Source of the DNA: Lachnospiraceae bacterium
Lineage (GTDB): Bacteria > Bacillota > Clostridia > Lachnospirales > Lachnospiraceae
Reading direction: 5' to 3'
Assembly: GCA_028692975.1 (NCBI GenBank)
Contig: JAQUWF010000024.1
Location: forward strand, 1-37,559
DNA length: 37,559 nt
Shown: in pieces, positions 21,844 to 30,995 of the stretch
Layout: the number at the start of each line of letters is the position of its first letter
How positions within the stretch are numbered: the first letter of the stretch is position 1
Notes under the pieces: generated by a model
The model's database searches: none
What the model was told of the DNA's origin: nothing
Seen by the model: the letters and a program-made list of their open reading frames with translations, nothing else
Made by a program: the position numbers and the translations under genes

Positions 21844-24537
21844 CTATTCAAAAATCTTTTCCAAATGGTATTTTCCACTCCCTTTGTTTACCACATGGTC
21901 TCCAAGCACGATTTCCGCCGTGGTATTTGGCGGAATCTCCACGTCCAATATCATCTTTTTTTGATCAACCAGTGACCATGCAACGGAAATCAGCCCATAG
22001 ACGCTCTCAAAGGTACCTTTCGCCCAATTCAGTCCGCAGTTAATATCAGGTTTGATCTTTACCCTGCGATAACCGGGTTCCACACATTGCAGTCCCAGCA
22101 TCCTCCTGTAAATAAAATCTCCCACAGAGCCAAATGCAAAATGATTATAAGAAGAACTGCTTCTCACATCATCCTCACTGATATTCGTCCAGGATTCCCA
22201 TATGGTATTGGCTCCCTTATTGATTTCGTAGAGCCAGGATGGACACTTCTCCTGATACAGCAGTTTATACGCTTCTTCCTGTCTCCCGTTTTCATAAAGT
22301 ACATCCAAAAGGAACGGCATAGACAAGAAACCAGTGTCCAGGCAACCATCGTTTTCTTTAATCAATTCAATCAGATGATTCAGCAAAAATTCTTTTTTGT
22401 CATCTGGCACAAGATCCATCTGCAGGGCAAGTACATAGATACCCTGATAATCCAGTTTCAGATGACCGTCAGCCATAAGATATTCGTGGGTGTACGCTTC
22501 CTTAATCTTTTGATTAATCCCACGAAAGCGTTCCGCTTCTGCCTTCTCACCCAAAGTCTCACAGATTTCCACCATCAGGCCGCTTGTATAAGCATACATG
22601 GCCGGCGCCACCAACTCCTTGGTCATCTCCGCCCCCTTCATAGGGTCTGCGACCCCGGTCCTGCTCAAGCTCGGGATCAGCCAGTCTCCATAATGAAACC
22701 CTGTATTCCAAAGATACTTTTGATACTCCTTTTGTTCTTCTGTCAGATCATGCAGCCCTTGCGGAATCTCAGAAGCCGCCTTCTCTTCCACATACTTCAT
22801 CCACTTCAGCATCATTGCATAATTTTCTTTTAATATCTCTTTATTCCCATAAGCCATGAACAAACGATACGGTACAATAACGCAGGCATCCGCCCAGCCA
22901 CTGGAACATATTTCTTTACTATGATCAATATACCGATTGCTTGGTATATCTGGTATGACATGTGGCACCTGACCGTCTTCCTGCTGCTCCAACCGCATAT
23001 TTTCCAGCCATTTACCGAGAAATGCTTCCACATCCATGAGGTAGGCTGCCGTCGGTGCATAAGCCTGCATATCCCCTGTCCAGCCAGCCTTTTCCCGCTG
23101 CGGGCAATCGGTCGGTACATACAGCATATTTCCCTGCTGACTGCGGAAAATATTCTCCTGCAGCTGATTCAGTTTTGCATTGGAACAGATAAATTCCCCG
23201 GTGCGTTCCATGTCAGAGGCAAGCACATAAATCTGAATATCTTCCAGTTTCAAATCCTCTATTCCACTGATTCTCACATATTGGAATCCATGGAAGGTGA
23301 ACTTCGGCCGGTAATAAAAAGCGCCATCTTTCCCCGTTATATAGACATCAGTCTGATTCTTATTCTGGCCTAAAATATTCTGCAAATAGTTCCCTTCTTT
23401 ATCCAGAACTTCACAGTATTCCAACTTGATAACTGTCCCCGCCGATGCATTCCCTTTTACACCGAGAACCCCGGAAATATTTTCACCTGCATTAACAATC
23501 AACTCACCTTTAGGTGAACGCAATATCTCCTTTGCCTTTTCAATCCGAACAAATGCAGCCGTTTCATCTGCACTTCCCCTTAACGGATGATAGCCATAAT
23601 CTTTGATAACCACAGGCTTCCAGTTTCGATTCTGATACTCACAATTGGTCCAACAGTCATTCTCCTTTCTGGCATCATACCCCTCTCCTACAAACAGATC
23701 TGCATATAAATATGCACCCGCTCCCGCCACAAAATCTGCATCTGTGCCAACCATTTCCATCGTACCATCTTCGTAGTTTATAACAAGCTGCATAAAGAAT
23801 GCCGGATTTTCTCCATATTGGTTACCTACGCCCATCAGGCCCACTTTTCCAAGATACCAGCCATCTGCAACAACAGCCCCCAGGACATTTTTTCCTTCCT
23901 TAAAACTGTCTGTCACATCATAGCCCTGATACTCCTGATATTCTTTGTATACCGTATATCCGGGAGCCAGCGGATTGCCATAAGCGGTTCCATTGATGTA
24001 CAATTCGTAGATACCATGCGCCGTAGCAAACGCTTTCACATTTTTTATCTTCTTATCTACTTCAATCACCTTGCGGAAATATGTACAGGGATTCAGTTTT
24101 TCTTCCGGATTTTCCAGATATGGCATCATTCCCGCGAACAATTTCCAAGCCTCTGTTTCATCCTCGCATACTTTTCGCTTTAAATCCGGCTCGATCCATT
24201 TTGCCTTCCACAAATCCTGCTCCAGTATCCCCGTAGAAAAAAACTGTGGTTTGCTCACGGCACACTCGCCCGCTTCTGAACTGCTGGTAACGATCCACAG
24301 ATAGTCTTTCGCAGATTCCAATTGGGGTCCCTCATATGGAATACCATGCACCTTCTCCGAAATCACTTTTCCAGATGTCCAAATCGTCTTTCCATCCATG
24401 GTTTTCACATGGATTTCGTAGCCAGTCTGTTTTTCATTTTCTCGGTCACTTTTTAATCTCCATGAAAATATTGGATTACTCACCAGTGCAGATGGTTTTT
24501 TCTGACCGCAGCACTTTTCTCCATATACCAGATACAT
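21844..24537 (-). CDS. Alpha-L-rhamnosidase, glycoside hydrolase family 78
   Basis: A protein of 897 residues, full length for GH78. It removes terminal alpha-L-rhamnose from plant glycosides or polysaccharides. An N-terminal beta-sandwich region is followed by a rhamnosidase (alpha/alpha)6 barrel. The block DCPQREKAGWTGD (about 475-487) keeps the Asp, Glu and Asp of known GH78 active sites, and TIWESW (about 778) carries the second catalytic Glu. There is no signal peptide, so it acts inside the cell on imported rhamnosides. It is last in the sugar-transport operon, separated from the permease by a stem-loop (24560-24590). Confidence 0.93.
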   Translation of the reverse strand: MYLVYGEKCCGQKKPSALVSNPIFSWRLKSDRENEKQTGYEIHVKTMDGKTIWTSGKVISEKVHGIPYEGPQLESAKDYLWIVTSSSEAGECAVSKPQFFSTGILEQDLWKAKWIEPDLKRKVCEDETEAWKLFAGMMPYLENPEEKLNPCTYFRKVIEVDKKIKNVKAFATAHGIYELYINGTAYGNPLAPGYTVYKEYQEYQGYDVTDSFKEGKNVLGAVVADGWYLGKVGLMGVGNQYGENPAFFMQLVINYEDGTMEMVGTDADFVAGAGAYLYADLFVGEGYDARKENDCWTNCEYQNRNWKPVVIKDYGYHPLRGSADETAAFVRIEKAKEILRSPKGELIVNAGENISGVLGVKGNASAGTVIKLEYCEVLDKEGNYLQNILGQNKNQTDVYITGKDGAFYYRPKFTFHGFQYVRISGIEDLKLEDIQIYVLASDMERTGEFICSNAKLNQLQENIFRSQQGNMLYVPTDCPQREKAGWTGDMQAYAPTAAYLMDVEAFLGKWLENMRLEQQEDGQVPHVIPDIPSNRYIDHSKEICSSGWADACVIVPYRLFMAYGNKEILKENYAMMLKWMKYVEEKAASEIPQGLHDLTEEQKEYQKYLWNTGFHYGDWLIPSLSRTGVADPMKGAEMTKELVAPAMYAYTSGLMVEICETLGEKAEAERFRGINQKIKEAYTHEYLMADGHLKLDYQGIYVLALQMDLVPDDKKEFLLNHLIELIKENDGCLDTGFLSMPFLLDVLYENGRQEEAYKLLYQEKCPSWLYEINKGANTIWESWTNISEDDVRSSSSYNHFAFGSVGDFIYRRMLGLQCVEPGYRRVKIKPDINCGLNWAKGTFESVYGLISVAWSLVDQKKMILDVEIPPNTTAEIVLGDHVVNKGSGKYHLEKIFE

Positions 24538-24559
24538 AGCCTTCCTCCTTTTTAACGAG

Positions 24560-24590
24560 ATTCAGCGAAACTACCAGAGTTCCGCTGAAT
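24560..24590 (-). promoter_or_regulatory. Intercistronic stem-loop between permease and GH78 genes
   Basis: On the minus strand a 13-base stem ATTCAGCGGAACT / AGTTTCGCTGAAT with one G-U pair and a five-base loop, without a following U-tract. It may stabilise the upstream message or mark a processing site that sets transporter and hydrolase levels apart. Confidence 0.5.
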
Positions 24591-24605
24591 AAATCCTTAG
24601 CCTGT

Positions 24606-25580
24606 TTATACCACAGCCCTTGCTGCCCGTCTTACATTGCTCTTTCTTCTGTATTCTGCTATTCTTGCCGTGTTTTCCGAGAAGCCTAAAACCAGAATGA
24701 GGAATACACCAAGCACGATATTCTGAATATTGTCGGTCCAGCCCATGGCAATAAATCCATTAAACACAGTCTGGATGACAAGCTCACCGATAAAAATCAT
24801 AAGTGGCATATTATCATAAATTTTCACCAGCTGCATTGCGATCAAAACACCCATCATGGGCTTGAATACCATGGTCATGGTAGACATATTGGTAAGAGCC
24901 TGTACCGTTCCTGAATAACAAATCTGGAGCATTGCCGCAAAGAAGCAAAACAGTCCACTCAATACGAAGGCTTTAAATTTTACACTCTCTACATTTACTC
25001 CCATGTTCTTCAGCATGGCCTCATCATTTCCGGTGGCATTGATCAAACAGCCAAGTTTTGTCTTATAACTCATGTAGAAGAAGATCAGACACGCCACCAG
25101 TGTGATAAGCACATTTTTCGGATAATTTCCAAGATTTGAAATCATAGCCGGTATCTGAACCGTTGCTCCGCCTGTAAACAGTGTCGCAAATCTGTCCGAC
25201 AACGCTTCCATAACAAGAACCACACCAAGCGATACTACCATGGAAGGTATCTTTAAATAGCGATACAACAGGCTAATGGCAAGACTTCCCACCATAGCAC
25301 CGATCAGGGATCCCAGCACAAATCCTATAATTCCGAAGGAATTTCCCATTACTCCACCAACAATTGCTCCAAATATCATTCTGGCACCCGGCGAGAAATC
25401 CATGAGCCCTGCCGGCATAACACATGCCATAGCCAGGCCAAGCGTCGTCGGTATCATACTCTGGCTTAATATAATTGGAATTGTGTGAAACCCAAATCCG
25501 TCTGCCAGAAAGAAAAAGATGAAAAACACCAGAAATGGTAAAACACAAATACCTATAATTTTTGATGCTTTCTTATTCAT
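24606..25580 (-). CDS. RbsC-type sugar ABC transporter permease (second)
   Basis: A protein of 324 residues with eight to ten membrane helices and the family pattern GLAMACVMPAGLMDFSPGAR near residue 50, the equivalent of the GGIDLSVG motif of ribose permeases. GNDEAMLKNMGVNVESVK is the family's conserved cytoplasmic loop. It would pair with the permease at 26841-27785 to form the channel. It follows the binding-protein gene by 12 bases, with AAGGAG before its ATG. Confidence 0.9.
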   Translation of the reverse strand: MNKKASKIIGICVLPFLVFFIFFFLADGFGFHTIPIILSQSMIPTTLGLAMACVMPAGLMDFSPGARMIFGAIVGGVMGNSFGIIGFVLGSLIGAMVGSLAISLLYRYLKIPSMVVSLGVVLVMEALSDRFATLFTGGATVQIPAMISNLGNYPKNVLITLVACLIFFYMSYKTKLGCLINATGNDEAMLKNMGVNVESVKFKAFVLSGLFCFFAAMLQICYSGTVQALTNMSTMTMVFKPMMGVLIAMQLVKIYDNMPLMIFIGELVIQTVFNGFIAMGWTDNIQNIVLGVFLILVLGFSENTARIAEYRRKSNVRRAARAVV

Positions 25581-25592
25581 AAGCGCTCCTTA

Positions 25593-26798
25593 CTATTCTG
25601 TAACTTTATAAGAATCAATCATTTCCTGCAATGTCTGTTCGTTCAGATCCGGGTTCTCCCACTTGTAGAAACTCTTCAGTTCCTCTTCATCGTAGAAGAG
25701 ATATTTCGGGTTTCCTGCGATTGCCTGATATTCTTTTGCTGCTTCCACACTGTCGATTCCATACATTGCCATAGTATTGCTTGTGAATTTCCCATCATCA
25801 CCAATAGGTGTTCCCTGGATAGCATTTACAACTTTGATAATTGAGATGTATGGATCATAAGTCAGGCAAACCTGCGCATAAGAGTAAGCAAGAACTCCTG
25901 TTTCAAAATCTTCTGTCATTGCATCCGGGAAGTCAATGGTTACAACCTTCACATCATCACGGCCCGCATCCTGAATCGCTTTAATACAAGCTTCATGTGC
26001 ACCTGTACAAGCACTTCCTACAAAGAAAATAGCATCCAGATCTGGATTTGCTGCTAAAAAGCTTTCGGTTGCTGCAGTTGTATCAGAAGCCTGTGCATGT
26101 CCTCTGGACTCACCTACTATTTCAATACCTAATTCTTCACATGCTTTTCCTAAACCAACCTCTCTGGTATCACAAGTGGTATCGCCCTTTGCCTGGGAAA
26201 TAATAGCAATCTTTTTATAACCGGCATCGCCCATCCATTTGCCACAGGTATAGCCCGCTGTCTCTTCATCCTCATAACAATTTCCAACATAATATGGAGA
26301 TGCTTCTACCATGGCTTTGATTTCCGGATCACTGATACTTCTCAGCGTGATGCCCCAATATACCCCTGCCTCTTCGCAAAGCTGTGTTACAGTCGGAAGA
26401 ACAGAATCCGATGGCGGACAGATAACCAAGCCGCTAACACCTGCCGCTACCTGGCTCTCTACGAAGGAAAGCACTCCATCCGGTGTCAGATCGGATGCTG
26501 CATTGATGATTTCTCCGTTTGTCTGAGACTCCAACAAATCAAAATTCGATCTCGCAATTTCAAAAGAAGTAAGTCCGCTTTCCGGGAATGGTAATGCAAT
26601 TGAATAAGGCTTGCATTCAAAATCGCCTGCTGCCGCGGTTGTCTCTGTAGTTTCCGTCTTATCTTCCGCAGTGTCTTCGGTGGCTGTCTCAGCCTTATCC
26701 TCAGATGCTTCCGTCTTATTTTCAGAAGATCCGCAGCCCGCAAACATGGATGCCACAAGTGTTACTCCCATTAATACTGATAAAATTCTCTTTTTCAT
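25593..26798 (-). CDS. Sugar ABC transporter substrate-binding lipoprotein
   Basis: A protein of 401 residues. A signal sequence with lipobox FAGC (Cys 22) leads to an acidic Glu/Thr/Asp linker at about 25-60 and then a type I periplasmic-binding fold: ALPFPESGLTSFEIARSNFD, LVICPPSDSVLPTVTQLCEE, KIAIISQAKGDTTCDTREVG, DAIFFVGSACTGAHEACIKA. It is longer than typical RbsB proteins, mostly from the linker and a C-terminal extension (ELKSFYKWENPDL). It would deliver a sugar, plausibly rhamnose or a rhamnoside, to the permeases. GGAGG precedes the ATG. Confidence 0.9.
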   Translation of the reverse strand: MKKRILSVLMGVTLVASMFAGCGSSENKTEASEDKAETATEDTAEDKTETTETTAAAGDFECKPYSIALPFPESGLTSFEIARSNFDLLESQTNGEIINAASDLTPDGVLSFVESQVAAGVSGLVICPPSDSVLPTVTQLCEEAGVYWGITLRSISDPEIKAMVEASPYYVGNCYEDEETAGYTCGKWMGDAGYKKIAIISQAKGDTTCDTREVGLGKACEELGIEIVGESRGHAQASDTTAATESFLAANPDLDAIFFVGSACTGAHEACIKAIQDAGRDDVKVVTIDFPDAMTEDFETGVLAYSYAQVCLTYDPYISIIKVVNAIQGTPIGDDGKFTSNTMAMYGIDSVEAAKEYQAIAGNPKYLFYDEEELKSFYKWENPDLNEQTLQEMIDSYKVTE

Positions 26799-26840
26799 GT
26801 TGTTTCCTCCAATTTTATTCTCTTATATAGTTACTTTTTT

Positions 26841-27785
26841 TTACTTTATTACCTTCAGGTTCTTTCTATCAAAACAAATACCTACTGCAATAAGGAATAT
26901 GATTCCTTTGATCAACTGCTGGTTCTGTGCACTGATGCGCATAAGCGTCATGCCTGTTACCAGAAAAGAGATCGTCAATGCACCAAGAAGTGCACCTCTG
27001 AATTTTGTGGTAGGACCGCCGGTAAGGGGGACGCCTCCCAGCAAAGTCGCATTCATGCAGTTGAAAAGCAGCGTACCGCCGGTTGAATTTGTCGCGCTTC
27101 CTGTTCTTGCAAGGCTGACAAATCCTAATATACCACAGATTCCACCTACAATTATATACGTAATCAATTTATACTTATTTGCATTGATACCGGTCTGCCT
27201 GACTGTCTCCGGGCTTGCCCCGATTGCCTTTGAAATCCTTCCATATTTTGTCTTTTCCAGCAGTACAAATCCCAGTACGATACCTCCTGCAAGAAGCAGA
27301 ATCTTCAATGGTGTGGTATACAGACTCATCATGGTCAATGGTGCCTGCAATACAGAACCATTTAAAATAACAAGCACGCCGCCCTGTAAAATGAACATCA
27401 TTCCCATAGTTGCGATCATGGGCGATATTCTTGTCTTTGTCACAATCACGCCATTGACACATCCAATCACAAGGCCAGTGGCGATTGCCGCAGGTATGGA
27501 AGCATAAATACTTACCGCATTCGCTACCAGACAACACACCGCACAGGAAACACCCATGTTAAATCCGATGGAGAAATCCATCTGCCCCATTGCCGAGAGC
27601 AGTGTAAATCCGATTGTTCCCAATAGTATATAGATACCATCATTCATGGTGGATTTCAAGCTGGATGCTGAGAAGAGTTTTCCGCCCGTCAGGATAGAAA
27701 ACAGCAGCAATATCAGAATCAGACCAAGAAATGGAAATATTACCTGAAAACTGATTTTCTTTTTATTTGTATCTTCATTTGCCAA
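26841..27785 (-). CDS. RbsC-type sugar ABC transporter permease (first)
   Basis: A permease of about 314 residues with eight to ten membrane helices, GQMDFSIGFNMGVSCAVCC as the family's N-terminal motif and GASPETVRQTGINANKYK as the cytoplasmic loop. The start is taken as TTG at 27785 because AGGGGGTGA, a near-perfect ribosome binding site, lies just before it. The in-frame GTG at 27794 is part of that site. It lies directly after the ATPase gene. Confidence 0.88.
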   Translation of the reverse strand: MANEDTNKKKISFQVIFPFLGLILILLLFSILTGGKLFSASSLKSTMNDGIYILLGTIGFTLLSAMGQMDFSIGFNMGVSCAVCCLVANAVSIYASIPAAIATGLVIGCVNGVIVTKTRISPMIATMGMMFILQGGVLVILNGSVLQAPLTMMSLYTTPLKILLLAGGIVLGFVLLEKTKYGRISKAIGASPETVRQTGINANKYKLITYIIVGGICGILGFVSLARTGSATNSTGGTLLFNCMNATLLGGVPLTGGPTTKFRGALLGALTISFLVTGMTLMRISAQNQQLIKGIIFLIAVGICFDRKNLKVIK

Positions 27786-27797
27786 TTTTTTCACCCC

Positions 27798-29297
27798 CTA
27801 TACCATGTAGTCTATTAAGACAAGCTCGGTCACGCCTTCTTCGCGTTTGAATTCACCGCTGATTCTGCCTTCTTTCAGAATAATGACACGATCGCTCATT
27901 CCGATCACCTCCGCCATCTCTTCTGAGATCATGATGATTGATTTGCCCTGCTTCCTCAATTCAATCATTAATTGATAGATATTGGATTTAACACCGATAT
28001 CTATCCCCCGCGTCGGGCAGTCAAGAATAAAAATATCAGCTCCGAATCCCAGCCATTTTGCAAGAGCCACCTTCTGTTTATTACCACCAGAAAGTTCCAT
28101 TACATACTGGTCTGTATTCTGCATCTTGATTTCTAACCCTTTTGAATGTTCTTCGATAAATTTTTCTTCATCTTTCTTAAAAACAAAAGGCCCTTTTGCG
28201 ATTTTATCATAGGAGGCCAGACACACATTATCTTTGATACTGCAGGACACCATCAACGTTTCCTGATCTCTGTTTTTGGATATGTACGCTATTTTCTTCT
28301 GCATGGCAACATGGGCGTCTTTAATCACTGTCCCATCACCGGCCGTGACCTTTCCAAGATCCGGGTCTGTCAGCCCGAAGGCTACATTTCCCAGAATATG
28401 CATTCCACAGTCACCAAGTCCACCAAATCCCAGTATTTCACCTTTATGCAGTTCAAAAGAAACATCCTTTACATCCTTACAGGACACATGATCCATCTTT
28501 AAGACTACTTCCGGATTCTTACAGGATTCCTTATCCGTTCTGTAGTAATTATCGGATACCTCACGTCCTACCATCAATTTTCTCAAAACAGGTGCCGCAT
28601 AGTCTGACTTCTCAATGGTATCAATATAAACCCCGTCTCGCAGGATCGTTACCGTATCACAGACACTCATGATTTCATCCAGGTCATGGGAGATAAAAAT
28701 AACAGACTTGTCATTTTCTTTCATTTCCTTCATGATCTCATATAATATATCTCGCCCATTACGGTTCAGCGCAGTTGTTGTCTCATCGACCACCAGGATC
28801 TTTGGATTGCTGTACATGGCTCTTGCGACCTCAACCAATTTTCGATCTTCAAAATTCAGTGCTGCAAGAGGCATTTCTGCCCGGATATTTTCTGCATGAA
28901 TGGCATCCAATGCTTTTTGTGCCTCTCTATTCATGGCCTTCACATCCAGGAAACCATGTTTGACAAAAAGTTCTTCTTTTCCCACAAAGATATTTTTTGC
29001 AACAGTCAGCAAATCAAAGGTCCCTTTTTCCTGTAAGATCATACATATCCCTTTTTCAATCGCCTCCACCGAATTTTTCGGCTTATATTCTTCTCCCTCC
29101 AGATACATCGTCCCGGAATCAGCCGACTGTAAAGCAGCAATAATTGATGTGACTGTGGATTTCCCTGATCCATTTTCTCCGATCAGTCCCAAAATCTGCC
29201 CCTGTCTGACTCCAAAACTCACATCCTGAAGCGCCTTGGTAATACCAAAGTTCTTATACATATGCTCTACCTTAAGCATAAGTTTTTCTTCGCTCAT
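27798..29297 (-). CDS. RbsA/MglA-type sugar ABC transporter ATPase (two domains)
   Basis: A protein of 499 residues made of two ATPase halves. The first has Walker A GENGSGKST and Walker B ILVVDETTTAL. In the second, the P-loop region reads GGLGDCGMH and lacks the Lys-Ser pair, as is normal in this family, while the signature ELSGGNKQKVALAKWL and FILDCPTRGID are intact. It powers import by the adjacent permeases. First gene of the operon; AGGAGAGGAGG precedes the ATG. Confidence 0.93.
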   Translation of the reverse strand: MSEEKLMLKVEHMYKNFGITKALQDVSFGVRQGQILGLIGENGSGKSTVTSIIAALQSADSGTMYLEGEEYKPKNSVEAIEKGICMILQEKGTFDLLTVAKNIFVGKEELFVKHGFLDVKAMNREAQKALDAIHAENIRAEMPLAALNFEDRKLVEVARAMYSNPKILVVDETTTALNRNGRDILYEIMKEMKENDKSVIFISHDLDEIMSVCDTVTILRDGVYIDTIEKSDYAAPVLRKLMVGREVSDNYYRTDKESCKNPEVVLKMDHVSCKDVKDVSFELHKGEILGFGGLGDCGMHILGNVAFGLTDPDLGKVTAGDGTVIKDAHVAMQKKIAYISKNRDQETLMVSCSIKDNVCLASYDKIAKGPFVFKKDEEKFIEEHSKGLEIKMQNTDQYVMELSGGNKQKVALAKWLGFGADIFILDCPTRGIDIGVKSNIYQLMIELRKQGKSIIMISEEMAEVIGMSDRVIILKEGRISGEFKREEGVTELVLIDYMV

Positions 29298-29323
29298 TAG
29301 AGTTCCTCCTCTCCTTTGAACAG

Positions 29324-29329
29324 ATTATA
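29324..29329 (-). promoter_or_regulatory. -10 box of the rhamnoside transport operon
   Basis: A perfect TATAAT on the minus strand, about 27 bases before the ATPase start. No good -35 box is present, which fits an activator-dependent promoter. Confidence 0.5.
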
Positions 29330-29356
29330 TCGTGTATGATTTTTTAAAGAAACAAC

Positions 29357-29381
29357 ACAAAATCACTATTTTGTTCAAAAT
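29357..29381. promoter_or_regulatory. Nested inverted repeats between the transporter operon and yesN
   Basis: ACAAAAT-CACT-ATTTTGT (29357-29374) overlaps ATTTTG-TT-CAAAAT (29368-29381). On the minus strand they sit just upstream of the -35 position of the transport promoter, the usual site for an AraC-type activator such as the adjacent YesN. Confidence 0.45.
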
Positions 29382-29477
29382 CCGTGTCTCTTTTTTCCTG
29401 CTCCTTTCCCATTCAGTTTTAATTTGTTACAATGAAATTGTTCAAGAAATACATCTACTATAGGGAGAAAAGTGACC

Positions 29478-30995
29478 ATGAAAATGTTGAATGTTGTAAT
29501 TGCAGACGATGACAGACTAGTTCTTAAAGATTTGAAATGTATGATAGACTGGAATGCCCTTGGTTTCTCTATTTCAGCTATGGCCTCAAGTGGCGAAGAG
29601 ACGCTGAAACTCCTGGAACAGCACCACCCCTTTTTACTGATAACAGATATTCGTATGATGGGCATGAATGGATTAGATGTCATCGAAATTGCACATGAGA
29701 AATACCCTAATATGAAATTTTTGATTATTTCATCCTATGACGATTTCGACTATGTAAAGCGTGCGATTTCTCATGGTGTTTTGGACTATTTGTTAAAAAC
29801 GGAAATCACACCGGTGACTTTAACACAAAAACTCACAGAGGCAAGAAATTCCTTCACGAAAGACAGCACCTCCAATGAAGCGGTTCTGGAACACGAACTG
29901 GAGCTCTACTTTAATTCAGACGAAGACGCTCTGGACACCTTTCCAAACCTGCATCAGCTTACCGACAGGCGCTACTGTTTTTCAGCAATCGCGTTTAAAT
30001 CCTTTTTTTCAAGGGACATTAACCTGACGCTTTCCCATTACAGAGAGCAGATCAATATGCTCAAAACAACAATCTATCAAACCGCTTTAGAATATTGTAC
30101 TTTTCCTATCCTCTGCAATTATTCATCCTTTTTGATTGTGGGGATCTCCTTCGAACGCAACAAATCGGCCATAGCCGCTGTTCTGCGGGATTTTGGGAGC
30201 AAACTGAATTTTCGCCTGAGCAACACACCTGTTCCCTGTGTTCAGTTTTATATGACAAAGAAATTGCCATTGGATACGTTTAGAGCAACCTTAAAAAGAC
30301 TTCTTCCCCTGTTTCATTATTACCTGAATTTCAGTCACGACAAACCCATCGACATGAAAGACCTGGAATCCAGACACTATCTCCCGGTATCCAGTTCCTT
30401 TTCTTTTCACACACTGATTTTCGATGAAGAGCATCAGGAAGAAAATATATTGAAACTCAAAGCCTATATCGAAGAATGCATGACAAATTACGATATTTAT
30501 TCTCTCATGCGTTTTTATCAGAATTTCTGTACACATCTGGAGATTCAGTCCAACAATCAGATGCAGCTGCCTTTTACATTAAATGTAGCCACACCGGAAT
30601 ATTTTCAAAAATGGGTCTATAACTCTCTGCACGACTGCATACAGATTCTGACCCGCGGATTGGAGTATGAATTCAGTCCAGTCATTGATTCCGCAGTGCG
30701 CTTTATGCATCATAGTTATTCCAAATTTGATCTGACTTCCGGCGATATTGCAGATCATGTGGGGTTGTCTGCTAACCGGCTCGGTATTCTTTTCAAAAAG
30801 GATACAGGTAAAACAGTAAATGAATACCTGAATATGATCCGTGTTGAAAAGGCTGTTGAATTACTGGAAAAAACAAATATGAAAATCTACGAAATATCAG
30901 AAAAATGCGGTTACAAATCTTCCCAGTATTTCAGTCAGATCATTTATCAAAAGACGGGGAAACGCCCCATTGATTTCAGAAAGGCACAGCGATGA
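29478..30995 (+). CDS. YesN-type response regulator with AraC DNA-binding domain
   Basis: A protein of 505 residues. It has an N-terminal receiver domain with Asp cluster ADDD (9-12), phospho-acceptor Asp 57 in ITDIRMMGMNG and Lys in YLLKTE; a long middle linker; and a C-terminal AraC-type double helix-turn-helix (LTSGDIADHVGLSANRLGIL, then MKIYEISEKCGYKSSQYFSQ). The ATG at 29478 is ten bases after AGGGAG; a GTG at 29472 and an ATG at 29484 are alternatives. It overlaps its kinase gene by four bases. Divergent from the rhamnoside transport operon, it most likely activates it. Confidence 0.93.
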   Translation: MKMLNVVIADDDRLVLKDLKCMIDWNALGFSISAMASSGEETLKLLEQHHPFLLITDIRMMGMNGLDVIEIAHEKYPNMKFLIISSYDDFDYVKRAISHGVLDYLLKTEITPVTLTQKLTEARNSFTKDSTSNEAVLEHELELYFNSDEDALDTFPNLHQLTDRRYCFSAIAFKSFFSRDINLTLSHYREQINMLKTTIYQTALEYCTFPILCNYSSFLIVGISFERNKSAIAAVLRDFGSKLNFRLSNTPVPCVQFYMTKKLPLDTFRATLKRLLPLFHYYLNFSHDKPIDMKDLESRHYLPVSSSFSFHTLIFDEEHQEENILKLKAYIEECMTNYDIYSLMRFYQNFCTHLEIQSNNQMQLPFTLNVATPEYFQKWVYNSLHDCIQILTRGLEYEFSPVIDSAVRFMHHSYSKFDLTSGDIADHVGLSANRLGILFKKDTGKTVNEYLNMIRVEKAVELLEKTNMKIYEISEKCGYKSSQYFSQIIYQKTGKRPIDFRKAQR

